From an uncultured Muribaculaceae bacterium (lineage in GTDB: Bacteria; Bacteroidota; Bacteroidia; Bacteroidales; Muribaculaceae): a stretch of DNA of 64,000 nt. The DNA is taken from assembly GCA_910589425.1 (NCBI GenBank), contig CAJUSZ010000005.1:44056-108055 (forward strand), written 5' to 3'. Below are positions 53,858 through 63,959 of the stretch, in pieces. Each line of letters starts with the position of its first letter. The first letter of the stretch is position 1. A model generated the notes under the pieces. That model did no database searches and was not told the DNA's origin. It saw only the letters and a program-made list of their open reading frames with translations. Both the position numbers and the translations under genes were made by a program.

Positions 53858-56029
53858 ATGACATCAAAATATCTCATAGCAATCACCTCCGCTCTCATGT
53901 CCGCACAGGCAATACACGCCGCAAATCTCTCTCCGGAAGATTACTGCGATCCGGCGGTCGTCGCACCGGCATCGATCCGGGACATGCGCCCGTTATCCGA
54001 CGGCGTGTCATACGCGGCCATATCCACCGATAAATCCGCCATTGAGATTTTCAGCTACAAAAGCGGGAAGAAAACAGGAGAATTGTTCTCCTTATCCTCA
54101 GTCAAGGGCGACGTGAAGATTGAATCGTTCGACGGATATTCGATCTCCTCGAACGAAAAGAAAATCCTGCTTTGGAACAACGTGAAGAAAATTTACCGCC
54201 ACAGCTTCACAGCCGAATATTATGTATATGACGTGATGCGCTCCACCCTCAAGCGTGTTTCCGACAAGGGTGCCCAGCGGGGAGCGGTGCTTTCCCACGA
54301 CGGCAGGATGGTAGCATATACCCGGGACAATAACATCTTCATCTCCAACCTCGACTACGGGACAGACAACCAGATCACTGACGACGGAAAAATCAATTCA
54401 ATCGTATACGGCACCCCCGACTGGGGCTACGAAGAGGAATTTGGCGTAACAAATACCATGAGATGGAGTCCTGATGACAACCGTCTGGTATTTGTCCGAT
54501 TCGATGAGTCGAAAGTTCCGACATACTCATTTGACAACTATCGGAGCTATTGCGACGAGAATCCCGAGGAAGATCTTTACCCGGCACAATACCGCTACAA
54601 ATATCCTCTTGCCGGTTATCCTAATTCGATTGTATCCCTGCATTCGTATGATCTTAACAACAGGGTTACCAAAAAGATGGATCTTCCGCTCAAAGAAACC
54701 GACTATATTCCATCCGTGGAATTTGCTTCTGACAGAGTCATGGCGATGGTTCTCAACCGGGATCAGAACGAGCTTACACTCTATGATGTGAATCCGGCCT
54801 CTACCGTGGCCAAAGCTATTCTCACCGAACGGTCAGAGGCTTGGCTCTCACCGGATGCATACCAGATGGTAAGCTACGAAAACGACTATTTTGTAATCGG
54901 AAGCGAGCGTTCAGGCTACAGACATCTTTACAAATATTCATACACAGGAGACCCTCTCGGAGCCTTGACAAAAGGAGACTTCAACATAACTGCTTTCTAC
55001 GGCATCGACAGCCGTCAGACTGCATACGTGCAATGCACAAGTCTCGGCGCAGTCTGCCGCAATGTAGCCAAGGTGGAACGCAATGGCAAATTCACCCTGC
55101 TGCACGATCAGACCGGTTTTGAATCCGCGTCGTTCAGCACGGATTTCTCATATTACGTCCGCACATACAGCAACGCCACCACTCCTCCTCAATATACACT
55201 TTGGAACACAAAAGGTTCCAAAATCTCAGATCTTGAGCTGAACGGGCAATACGCTGCCAAATATGCATCTGCTCCAAAAAAAGAATTGCTGAAAGTGAAG
55301 AACGACGAGGGTGAGGAAATGAACGCTTATATCATAAAGCCCGCGGACTTCGACCCTTCAAAAAAATATCCGCTCCTTACTTACCAGTACAACGGACCGG
55401 ATTCGCAGCAGGTACTCGACAAATGGAGCATGGAGGGTGTATATTATCTTGCCTCCCAAGGCTACATCATCGCCTGCGTAGACGGCAGGGGAACAGGCAA
55501 CAGATCTCGCCAATGGGCCTATTCCGTCTATAAACACCTCGGACGCTACGAGACCCAGGACCAACTGGCCGGTGCCCGCTATTTCGCATCGCTACCATAC
55601 ATCGACAGCGCCAGAACCGGATGCTTCGGCTGGAGCTATGGAGGCTACATGACCCTTATGGAGCTTACGGCTGAAAATTCCCCATTCAAGGTGGGAATAT
55701 CAATGGCTCCGGTTACCGACTGGCGGTTGTATGACTCAATCTACACGGAACGCTTCATGCTGACCCCACAGCAGAACGAGGCTGGCTACAACGAGGCTTC
55801 CGCTCTCGCACGCACGAAAAACCTCAAATCCAAACTGCTCATAATGTCCGGCACAAGCGATGACAACGTACACTTCTACAACACACTTAAATACACGTCA
55901 AAGCTGAACTCCGAGGGAACACTGTTCGACATGATGGCATATACCGGATTCGAGCATTCACTGCCTATGTGCAACGCACGAACCATGCTCTTCAGAAAAA
56001 TATCCCAGTTCCTCTCGCAGAATCTCTGA
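53858..56029 (+). CDS. Dipeptidyl peptidase IV-type S9 peptidase
   Basis: A 723-residue exported serine peptidase. A signal peptide (about 1-21, ending IHA) is followed by a beta-propeller domain (about 60-460) with the DWGYEEEF loop, whose paired Glu residues bind the substrate N terminus in DPP-IV enzymes. The hydrolase domain has the nucleophile in GWSYGGY (Ser about 592), the Asp in SGTSDDNVHF and the His in GFEHSLP. It would release X-Pro or X-Ala dipeptides in the periplasm. It is first in a likely four-gene operon. Confidence 0.93.
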   Translation: MTSKYLIAITSALMSAQAIHAANLSPEDYCDPAVVAPASIRDMRPLSDGVSYAAISTDKSAIEIFSYKSGKKTGELFSLSSVKGDVKIESFDGYSISSNEKKILLWNNVKKIYRHSFTAEYYVYDVMRSTLKRVSDKGAQRGAVLSHDGRMVAYTRDNNIFISNLDYGTDNQITDDGKINSIVYGTPDWGYEEEFGVTNTMRWSPDDNRLVFVRFDESKVPTYSFDNYRSYCDENPEEDLYPAQYRYKYPLAGYPNSIVSLHSYDLNNRVTKKMDLPLKETDYIPSVEFASDRVMAMVLNRDQNELTLYDVNPASTVAKAILTERSEAWLSPDAYQMVSYENDYFVIGSERSGYRHLYKYSYTGDPLGALTKGDFNITAFYGIDSRQTAYVQCTSLGAVCRNVAKVERNGKFTLLHDQTGFESASFSTDFSYYVRTYSNATTPPQYTLWNTKGSKISDLELNGQYAAKYASAPKKELLKVKNDEGEEMNAYIIKPADFDPSKKYPLLTYQYNGPDSQQVLDKWSMEGVYYLASQGYIIACVDGRGTGNRSRQWAYSVYKHLGRYETQDQLAGARYFASLPYIDSARTGCFGWSYGGYMTLMELTAENSPFKVGISMAPVTDWRLYDSIYTERFMLTPQQNEAGYNEASALARTKNLKSKLLIMSGTSDDNVHFYNTLKYTSKLNSEGTLFDMMAYTGFEHSLPMCNARTMLFRKISQFLSQNL

Positions 56030-56051
56030 TTAAAAAGCATATATCGGTAAG

Positions 56052-57419
56052 ATGAAGTCATTGAAGAAGATAAGCACCGTGCAGCTCTACATGATGTGGA
56101 AAAACCTTTCCATGTCATTGCTGCTGCTCATCGTCATGATGACTCTATCGAAACTGCTTCCTCCCATCTGCTCTCCTCTGGCGTCGCTTGCATGTGCGGC
56201 TTACCTATACACGACACTCTACGGAATACGCAAGAACACAGGGAATACATGCGCTCTTCTTCCCTACTCGATTTTCGTGTGCCTTATCTCCTACTCGTTC
56301 ATAACGATCATAATGAATCTTATGGCTTTGTGGCATCTGATTCCATTATCGGGAGAGTTCGTTTTCTTCACAGACCCGTTTATTCCTTCGCTGCTACTGA
56401 ATCCGATATGCTTCTTTTGCATTACAATTCTTTATATGCGCCGCAAGAAGCTGAGGATTTGTGTCGAGTGCAGAATCGGCGGATCAGCGTCTACGGATCA
56501 GGGACGGCTCGGCAATATATTCACCCACGAGTCATATCTTCAGCTGCGCAATCTGATGCTTATGTTCGGACTGCTGTCTACGGCTATATGGCTATATTAT
56601 CTTTTATTCTACATAAAGATCAACGCCAACGCCCGGGACTGGTATGTCTTCACTTGGCTCAACGTGATCACTTTCATTCTTGATGAGTTCTATTTCATGT
56701 TCAGATACTACAATCTGTACCTTGATCTTAAAGAGAACAACGAGATCATAAGCGAGGAGGAAATCGCCGACATGGGAGCGCAGACTTACGTGAGGTATTA
56801 TGTAGTCTGTGGCAACAACGTCTACGTCGATCCCCATGCTGTAGAAGATGAACTATCTGGCAACGAGGTTATTGACACTCCTTTCCAGACACGCCGATCC
56901 GTCAACGGCATGACTATGCCGGAAGTGAAGCGGATCATCGGACAGATGACTGGTGTGAACGACGGAGAATTAAAGTTTTTCTTCGGACGTAGAAACCCCG
57001 TTTTGCGAAACTCAAGTCTGCTCAGATATTTCTACTTTATCGAGCCTGAGCCGGACGGATCGCTGCCAAAACTGCGCACCGACGGAGAATGGATGGACTA
57101 TGATGTCATACAGCACATCTACGCCACCAATCACAAACGACTTGCATCGCTTTCCGTATCCGACACCACCCGCCTTGCCACAATCATCCTGACAGAGAAG
57201 ATATTCAACGAGGAGGGATTCAGGAAAAGCAGGCTGAAAAGCTACAATCCCAGATTCACGCTGGTCGATGTCAGGAATTCCAATCTCGATTTTCAGGATG
57301 ACAAATGGATCCGGGTGTCGATGTTCAATTCAGACACACCGTTTTTCAGAATCAAACGGTGGTGGAGAAAGCTCACAGGACGGATGAATAACAAGCATAA
57401 GGAGAACCAATGGCTATAG
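56052..57419 (+). CDS. Membrane protein of unknown function with a large soluble C-terminal domain
   Basis: A 455-residue protein. Six hydrophobic stretches lie in the first ~230 residues (about 18-38, 41-58, 72-96, 105-127, 165-188 and 198-222). The remaining ~225 residues are soluble, with a patch of aromatic and charged residues and a basic C-terminal tail that suggests a cytoplasmic end. No family is recognised. It lies 22 bp after the DPP-IV gene and overlaps miaA by 10 bp, so expression is tightly linked to both. Confidence 0.7.
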   Translation: MKSLKKISTVQLYMMWKNLSMSLLLLIVMMTLSKLLPPICSPLASLACAAYLYTTLYGIRKNTGNTCALLPYSIFVCLISYSFITIIMNLMALWHLIPLSGEFVFFTDPFIPSLLLNPICFFCITILYMRRKKLRICVECRIGGSASTDQGRLGNIFTHESYLQLRNLMLMFGLLSTAIWLYYLLFYIKINANARDWYVFTWLNVITFILDEFYFMFRYYNLYLDLKENNEIISEEEIADMGAQTYVRYYVVCGNNVYVDPHAVEDELSGNEVIDTPFQTRRSVNGMTMPEVKRIIGQMTGVNDGELKFFFGRRNPVLRNSSLLRYFYFIEPEPDGSLPKLRTDGEWMDYDVIQHIYATNHKRLASLSVSDTTRLATIILTEKIFNEEGFRKSRLKSYNPRFTLVDVRNSNLDFQDDKWIRVSMFNSDTPFFRIKRWWRKLTGRMNNKHKENQWL

Positions 57420-58306
57420 AGATGATAGCCATTGTAGGGCCTACTGCATCGGGAAAGACACGCCATGCCGTGGAACTTGCCCGGACTATGGGCACTGAGA
57501 TTATCAGTGCCGACAGCCGTCAAGTGTATCGCGGCATGACCATAGGCACCGGAAAAGATCTCGATGAATACGGAGAGATTCCATATCACCTCATCGATAT
57601 ATGCGACGCCGGAGAGAAATACAACCTTCACCGGTATATTAAGGATTTCAGGAAAGCGTTTGCCGATATAAGCCGTAAAGGAAAGATCCCGTTGCTTTGC
57701 GGAGGTTCGGGAATGTATGTCGAGGCTGCGATCTCTGGAATATCACTGCCGGACGTCCCGGCCAATCCGGATCTGCGGAAAGACCTGTCAGGGAAATCAC
57801 TTCGTGAACTGACTGAGATCCTGTCCTCGATGAAACGGCTCCACAACATCACCGATGTCGATACAGAAAAGAGAGCCATCAGGGCAATAGAGATCTGCCA
57901 ATACTACGCAACCCATCCCGAGGAAGCCCGACTTGCAGACAAATCAAAGGCAACGCCGGTCAACACCCGCATAATAGGAATCGAGATCCCCCGGGAATTA
58001 CGGCGGCAGCGAATATCAATGCGACTGCACGAGCGCCTCAGCAATGGTATGCTTCACGAAGTGGAGACACTTCTCAACAAAGGTCTAAAACCCGAGGATC
58101 TAATATATTACGGATTGGAGTACAAGTTCATGACACTCCATTTAATCGGAGAAATCGGATATGACGAGATGGTGAAATCCCTCGAAACCGCAATTCATCA
58201 GTTTGCAAAACGGCAGATGACATGGTTCCGGGGAATGGAAAGGCGCGGATACAAAATCGAATGGCACCCTTTCGACAAACCAATAGATTTGTCAGATACA
58301 ATATGA
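57410..58306 (+). CDS. miaA: tRNA dimethylallyltransferase MiaA
   Basis: Adds the isopentenyl group to A37 of tRNAs reading UNN codons. The 298-residue protein has the P-loop GPTASGKT near residues 10-17, the DSRQVYRGMTIGTGK substrate motif and the C-terminal helical part with LIYYGLEYKF. It overlaps the preceding membrane-protein gene by 10 bp, and its stop overlaps the next start as ATGA. Confidence 0.95.
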   Translation: MAIEMIAIVGPTASGKTRHAVELARTMGTEIISADSRQVYRGMTIGTGKDLDEYGEIPYHLIDICDAGEKYNLHRYIKDFRKAFADISRKGKIPLLCGGSGMYVEAAISGISLPDVPANPDLRKDLSGKSLRELTEILSSMKRLHNITDVDTEKRAIRAIEICQYYATHPEEARLADKSKATPVNTRIIGIEIPRELRRQRISMRLHERLSNGMLHEVETLLNKGLKPEDLIYYGLEYKFMTLHLIGEIGYDEMVKSLETAIHQFAKRQMTWFRGMERRGYKIEWHPFDKPIDLSDTI

Positions 58307-59940
58307 GCAGACACACGTACCGACATAATATCCTGCCAAACCGAAAAAAGATATACATAATGGCTGCAGTCATCATGATTGCCGCCATATCGGCGTTTCC
58401 GTTTGCCCAACCGTCAAAACAATACCATGATCTTGTAAACACCGATACCCGGCAACTGATCGTGAAAGGAGAGAAATGGCTTCAGAAAGAAAACTTCGCC
58501 GACTCTGCCCTCGTGTATTTCTCACTTGCAGCCTCGCGATATTCGCCGGAACTTTCCAAGAGCGACAAGGAACTGACAGTCAAAGCCGCCATTGGTAAAT
58601 GGCTCGTTTACTTCTCCTATCTTTTCGACTATCCTAAGGCTTACGAATCACTTCAGCAGGCATCGGAAATATGTGAAAAGGAAAACATCGACAAATCCGA
58701 TGTGGACATATCGATGGGAGGTATGCTTCAGGTCATGGCCGATCAGGGTGCCTCTCCCGAACTATACCGTCAGTCCGTGATATTCTATTCCAGAGGATAT
58801 ATGGAGGCTGTCGCGGCAGGCAGAATTGACGCAGCAGACAGAGCTTTTGTAAACTTACTGACTGTCAGCCATCTCACGCAGGACTTCGACTCAGTGCGCT
58901 CTTTATGGAAAATAATGTCTCGGCTTCCGTGCAAAAAAGATAACCACCGCAGGAAATTCGCCATATCAATGTATAAGGCCATTACGTCCCATGAAGATGC
59001 TTTTCTCTCCGTAGGGATAATCGACTCCGCGCTTAAGATCCTTCCTCAGAAAGCGGAATACCGACGTCTTGCATACATCGGGCGCAACATAAAGGCTGAC
59101 ATCCTCAACCGGGCCGACATGCTCGACAGCGCCGCCGTGGCTGCCGTCGAGGCACGTGATTTCGCCAGATCCCACTCGATCAAAGACGGCGAGATGGAGG
59201 CCACGAAACTACTGTATGAGATACTCGAACGAAAAGGAGATGCCGAAGAAAGCCTCGAGGCGCATGACGAATATCTTCGGCTCAAAGAGATCCTGTTGGG
59301 AAGCAAACAGATACAGAAACTCGACGAACTGCGGTTTCTTGCTGACATACGCAAAGCCGACGAGGAACTGGCTCTTATGAAAGAGAGACACCATCGTCAG
59401 GGAATCCTGATAATCCTGCTTTGTCTGCTGATCGTCGCTGTAGGAGCAGCTTTATGGGTATACTTTTCAAAAAACGCAAAACTTAAAGATGCCTACGACT
59501 CCCTCTACAGACAGATGCAGGCCAAAGTCAGCGCGGAAAACAAAATCACAGCCCAGCCATCATTCAAAGTGCAGGGAGAGGAACGCGAGCGCATCATAAA
59601 CAACGTCAACGAAATCACCTCGACCTCAGACGCCATATATACCCCCGATTTCACAGTAGCCCGCATGGCCGAACTCGCCGGCTGCAACGCCAAATATCTC
59701 TCACAGATAATCAATGACACATACGGCTGCAACTTCAATAACTTCATTAACGAATTCCGCATCAAGGAAGCAGCACGCCGCATGCTCGACGGAGGCGAAT
59801 ACGCTATGTATACGATAGAGGCAATAGCCAATAGTGTAGGATTCCGTTCACGAAGCACTTTTGTCGGGGCTTTCAAGCAATTCACCGGATTGACCCCATC
59901 TGAATTCAAGAAACGTGCGCAATCAGGCAACAACATTTAG
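58303..59940 (+). CDS. Transmembrane TPR/AraC-type transcriptional regulator
   Basis: A 545-residue membrane regulator. A first helix (about 17-35) is followed by a helical TPR-like region to about 360, then a second helix (about 366-388, GILIILLCLLIVAVGAALW) and a C-terminal AraC-type double helix-turn-helix (about 430-540, with AELAGCNAKYLSQII and IANSVGFRSRSTFVGAFKQ). The topology puts the TPR part in the periplasm and the DNA-binding part in the cytoplasm. The start at 58303 forms an ATGA overlap with miaA. The nearest downstream gene, the large secreted protein, is a plausible target. Confidence 0.88.
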   Translation: MSRHTYRHNILPNRKKIYIMAAVIMIAAISAFPFAQPSKQYHDLVNTDTRQLIVKGEKWLQKENFADSALVYFSLAASRYSPELSKSDKELTVKAAIGKWLVYFSYLFDYPKAYESLQQASEICEKENIDKSDVDISMGGMLQVMADQGASPELYRQSVIFYSRGYMEAVAAGRIDAADRAFVNLLTVSHLTQDFDSVRSLWKIMSRLPCKKDNHRRKFAISMYKAITSHEDAFLSVGIIDSALKILPQKAEYRRLAYIGRNIKADILNRADMLDSAAVAAVEARDFARSHSIKDGEMEATKLLYEILERKGDAEESLEAHDEYLRLKEILLGSKQIQKLDELRFLADIRKADEELALMKERHHRQGILIILLCLLIVAVGAALWVYFSKNAKLKDAYDSLYRQMQAKVSAENKITAQPSFKVQGEERERIINNVNEITSTSDAIYTPDFTVARMAELAGCNAKYLSQIINDTYGCNFNNFINEFRIKEAARRMLDGGEYAMYTIEAIANSVGFRSRSTFVGAFKQFTGLTPSEFKKRAQSGNNI

Positions 59941-59986
59941 CGCTTGTACGGTTTTCCGAATATCGCACACGTATGATACCTGATTA

Positions 59987-60018
59987 TTTGTCAGTTACTT
60001 TTGGATTATATAAATTTG
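59987..60018 (+). promoter_or_regulatory. Promoter of the large secreted protein gene
   Basis: TTTG (59987-59990), a 20-base spacer and TAAATTTG (60011-60018), an exact consensus match, with a leader of about 26 nt. Confidence 0.85.
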
Positions 60019-60049
60019 CCGTAGAAAACTTCACCAACACATAATAAAA

Positions 60050-63000
60050 ATGAAAAGATTTTTACTCATGGCTTCAGCAGCCGCTGCCTTTATCGCAGGC
60101 AATGCCGCCTCTCCATTCCCGGAGGGATTCGAGTCCGGCACTCTCGAAGGTTCCGGCTGGACAGCGACCAACGCCGACGAAGCCAAATTCAGCTGGACTG
60201 TGACAAAATATGCCGACGAGGCAGCACAGTTCCCGAAAAATATTCCAGTCCCTGAAAATGGCGGGATCTACTGCCTGAAATCCGCAACAGGTGGCCATGG
60301 ATTTAACATCACCGGCAAAATCGCCCCCGACAACAGGATAGTATCGCCTGTGTTCGCAATCGAAGACGGCAGCACATGGCTCTCGTTCATGTTGTCAAAC
60401 AACATGGCCTGCAACATCACCCCGCTCGTATCAGGAGACGACACTCTGAAATCCAGGTTCGAGATATACGTTTCCCCCACCGGATCAACCGACACGGAAG
60501 CTTTTACAGACACAATCTATTCCTCCATCCCGATGGGACTGAACAAGTGGCAGTCGGTCAATATTGATCTGTCCAAGTATAAAGGGAAACAGATCCGGCT
60601 GGCTATCCGCAACTATCAGCAGGCTCCTATCAAAAACTTTGTAGCCAATACCCTTTACATCGACAACCTACACCTTGTCGGTTCGGCTGTTTCCGATATT
60701 GCGGTAATATCCACAGACGGATTCATCAGCGGCACCATAAAGGAACAGAAACCCACTGTTACATTCGTGAACTACGGTGCGCCAGCTTCCATGATAACCT
60801 TGCGTGCCCAGGCATCTACGACCAACGCCACCGGAGAAATAGTGGAGGAAGTACTCAACCGCACAGTCAACACTGGCGACACAATCGTACACACATTCCA
60901 GTCCCCATGTATCCTTCCGGCTGCCGGAGACAACACAATAACCATCTCTGCGGAATCAGAGGGCGAACTTAACACAGTCAACAACACACTCCAAGCAGGC
61001 GTCTATCTCTATCCTGCTGCTCCTCTCCCCTTCACATTAGCCTCCGGAGAGGCCGCATCGCTCCAGATGATAAGCACGGCTTCAGGCACTATACGCCAAC
61101 CCGACGGATGGATGTATTTCCAGAACTTTGAATCATGGATCTACACAAACTATCAGAAAACCGCATTCCTTTATCCCGCACAGTCATTCCCTTTGACCGA
61201 GGGGATAATCAAGGTCAGCTTCGATGGCAATCTTACCACAGGCGATGCAAAGTTCCAGGTGTATCTTTCCGACAGAGACTCCGAGTTCACTGAACTGGCC
61301 GGAGAAACTGCAATCAAGACAGGCGACAACAGCGGATATCTGTTTATCAATGTCAAGGAACCTGCCGAGAAACTGTTGGCTATAAAGATCGCCGGCGCAG
61401 ACCAGAACTCACAGTTCAGGCTTACTTCATTGCAGATCGAAAAAACCGATCAAGTACCTGACGTAGCCGTAAAACGCATCTATCCCATAGATCCTGTGGT
61501 AGCCGGTGATGCCCGAAAAATTTCAGTGGATGTTACCAACGAGGGTGCAGCTGCCGCGACCGAAGTAGCTGTAACGCTCAAGGATGACAACGGTCATGAA
61601 CTTTCCGGCACCATACCATCGATCGACGCGGGTGCGACAGCAACAATCGAGTTCCCGACTGAATTGACATTCAAGGCTGGAACCCACAAGCTTACGGCAA
61701 ACGCCAATGCCACAGGCGACTTCAACATCTTCAACAATCTGCTCACAGCCCAGATCGTAGCCTATGATCCCAAGTCCACTCCGTGGAGAGACAGCTTCGA
61801 AGATGATAATGAGAATGCCTTATGGACAATCATCAACGAAAACAACGACAATTCAAAGTGGATAGTCAACAACCAATATCAGTTTGACGGCGAACATCTG
61901 CTTGCCCTGCCTGTTACATTTGCCAGCAACCATGACGACTGGGCAATCACTCCGGCAATCACTCTCCCGGCCGGTTACAAAGGACGCCTTTCGTTCTACT
62001 ACGGTTCAGGAGGCAATGCCGGCACAGCCCATGTGAAGGCATATCTCACAAAATCCACAGATCCATCAGACATCAAGGAAAACGGCAGACTGCTTATTGA
62101 CAAAGCTGCGGGATCAGTCTCAGTGGACTATGCATCCGTTCTGGTAGACATTACCGAGGCTGGAAGATATCACATCGCGTTCCTTGCCGACGAAGGAAAA
62201 CAAAGTCTTCTCATCGATGATGTCAGACTCGACCAGACTGAGGAAATAGCAGTAACAGGCGCAGCATTGTCTACCGAACTTAAAGCCGCCTACGATCTTG
62301 AGTCATCCTCTGTTACCATCAAAGGCCACAATTTCGGCCGTAACGCGATGAACGGATGCAAGGTGGGATATGCAGCCTATATCTCGACCAACGGCAAGAA
62401 CGAACAAGTAGCTTACGTGGAAGAAAACGCTTCGCTGACCGCAGCACCGGGAGCCGATTTTGAATACACATTCAACAAAAAACTTGACTTCACCCGCGAA
62501 GGAATCTACACTATTGCCGTAGCAGTTATCGCAGAGAACGATGCGGACTCCAAAAACAACTCATTCCAGACACTCGGTCCGGAAAAACTGCCCACAATGC
62601 AGATACCTGCCCTCTGGGATATGGAATTCAGCGATCATCTGCACGGTTACATTTTCGACAAACCGGGTCAGAAATGGGGCATAGCCGGCATCAACCCCTA
62701 TGCAGGAATATATTCGCTCTCACACGGCGGACGATGCTATAACCAGTCCGAGGGCGATCTGGTAGTGCTTAACCGCGTGTGTATCCCGGCAGGAACTTAC
62801 CAATTCAGCTTCTTCTGGCGCACTACTCAGGGACAGACCGACGAGAAATATCAGCAGACATTCGATTTCCTCCTCGGATCATCACCCGACATCAAGGATC
62901 TTGACAAGACCATCTTCAGTGTTGTCAACGGAACAGCCCATGAAAAGAAAGCCCGCAAGGAGATGACTGAGTTCACCGTCGACAAAGATGGTTACTATTT

Positions 63001-63766
63001 CCTCGGAATTCATCTCAAGAAAGCCGGTACAGAAGGCAATCTTGCCATCGACAATGTGAAGATTGAAAAACCTGAAGCACTGGCTACAATCGACGCCAAC
63101 AACAAGATCTACGAAGCCGACTTCGCAAACCGTGAATCAGAATGGCAACACTACCATCCTCTCAGAATGCAGGCACAGCAGTGGAATCTCCAATCGGACG
63201 ATAAAGGATCATATCTCGAAGCACTTGAATTCCAGGCCAACGAGATAGACTACACCACAAGCTGGCTTCAGGCTCCTGCCCTGCTCCTTAAGGCTGGCAA
63301 TATCTACAAGATCACTCTCGACACTGAGCTGCTTCCGCTCGACGAAACCACTCCTCTCAAGGATGGGGCATCGATAGCTGTATATGATGCGGCCTGCGAT
63401 CTCCCGTCGGAGTTCAAAGAGATAGGACGTTGCAAAACAGGCGCCCAGAAGACTGAAATCGACGTGATCCCTGAGACTGACGGACTGCACTATTTCTCCA
63501 TTCTGCCCGACTGCGGAAGCTCCGCAACCGTACGCCTCCGTGGCTTCAAGGCGGAATACAGAGGTAATGTAGCGGCAAATATGATAGACGCGGATTCCAA
63601 GTGGGACATCGACGGCAACATACTGACTGTATCAGACGGTGTGAGAGTCTACACTACGGACGGACACCTTGTCAATGCCGACAGCAACCGCAGAATAGAA
63701 TTGCTTCCTTCTACGGTATACATTCTAATCGATGCCAGCGGATCCCATAAGATCATGGCTAAATAA
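60050..63766 (+). CDS. Large secreted multidomain protein with MAM/choice-of-anchor-like and CARDB-like repeats
   Basis: A 1238-residue exported protein. A signal peptide (about 1-20) is followed by repeated beta-rich modules. FPEGFESGTLEGSGW opens a lectin-like (choice-of-anchor J/MAM-type) module, and similar modules begin near 580 (DSFEDDNENALW) and 855. CARDB-like segments (for example PVVAGDARKISVDVTNEGA, about 485-505) lie between. The last ~45 residues (VRVYTTDGHLV ... YILIDASGSHKIMAK) resemble the type A sorting domain of type IX secretion. No such secretion genes are in the window. The role is unknown; adhesion or glycan binding is an inference. Confidence 0.82.
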   Translation: MKRFLLMASAAAAFIAGNAASPFPEGFESGTLEGSGWTATNADEAKFSWTVTKYADEAAQFPKNIPVPENGGIYCLKSATGGHGFNITGKIAPDNRIVSPVFAIEDGSTWLSFMLSNNMACNITPLVSGDDTLKSRFEIYVSPTGSTDTEAFTDTIYSSIPMGLNKWQSVNIDLSKYKGKQIRLAIRNYQQAPIKNFVANTLYIDNLHLVGSAVSDIAVISTDGFISGTIKEQKPTVTFVNYGAPASMITLRAQASTTNATGEIVEEVLNRTVNTGDTIVHTFQSPCILPAAGDNTITISAESEGELNTVNNTLQAGVYLYPAAPLPFTLASGEAASLQMISTASGTIRQPDGWMYFQNFESWIYTNYQKTAFLYPAQSFPLTEGIIKVSFDGNLTTGDAKFQVYLSDRDSEFTELAGETAIKTGDNSGYLFINVKEPAEKLLAIKIAGADQNSQFRLTSLQIEKTDQVPDVAVKRIYPIDPVVAGDARKISVDVTNEGAAAATEVAVTLKDDNGHELSGTIPSIDAGATATIEFPTELTFKAGTHKLTANANATGDFNIFNNLLTAQIVAYDPKSTPWRDSFEDDNENALWTIINENNDNSKWIVNNQYQFDGEHLLALPVTFASNHDDWAITPAITLPAGYKGRLSFYYGSGGNAGTAHVKAYLTKSTDPSDIKENGRLLIDKAAGSVSVDYASVLVDITEAGRYHIAFLADEGKQSLLIDDVRLDQTEEIAVTGAALSTELKAAYDLESSSVTIKGHNFGRNAMNGCKVGYAAYISTNGKNEQVAYVEENASLTAAPGADFEYTFNKKLDFTREGIYTIAVAVIAENDADSKNNSFQTLGPEKLPTMQIPALWDMEFSDHLHGYIFDKPGQKWGIAGINPYAGIYSLSHGGRCYNQSEGDLVVLNRVCIPAGTYQFSFFWRTTQGQTDEKYQQTFDFLLGSSPDIKDLDKTIFSVVNGTAHEKKARKEMTEFTVDKDGYYFLGIHLKKAGTEGNLAIDNVKIEKPEALATIDANNKIYEADFANRESEWQHYHPLRMQAQQWNLQSDDKGSYLEALEFQANEIDYTTSWLQAPALLLKAGNIYKITLDTELLPLDETTPLKDGASIAVYDAACDLPSEFKEIGRCKTGAQKTEIDVIPETDGLHYFSILPDCGSSATVRLRGFKAEYRGNVAANMIDADSKWDIDGNILTVSDGVRVYTTDGHLVNADSNRRIELLPSTVYILIDASGSHKIMAK

Positions 63767-63794
63767 TACTTAAAATAATCAACTGCAACCCCGG

Positions 63795-63828
63795 AAGGGC
63801 GTGCCGATGCTGAAATCGGCGCGCCTTT
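63795..63828 (+). terminator. Terminator of the large secreted protein gene
   Basis: A 14-bp stem with two G-U pairs (63795-63808 with 63815-63828), 29 bp after the stop codon. Confidence 0.75.
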
Positions 63829-63934
63829 CATATATTTGTTTCCATCGAACTAAGCCGACTTTAATCTATTATTACTGTCCGCTAAACCATAAAGACTCTT
63901 GCTCAACCCCTCTTGCCCAACCTCCTGAAATATA

Positions 63935-63959
63935 GAAGTCGGGCTTTTTTCCTGACTTC
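63935..63959. terminator. Isolated hairpin near the right edge
   Basis: A 9-bp stem with one G-U pair (63935-63943 with 63951-63959) and a T-rich loop. It may terminate a gene beyond the window. The remaining bases to the edge hold no gene. Confidence 0.35.
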
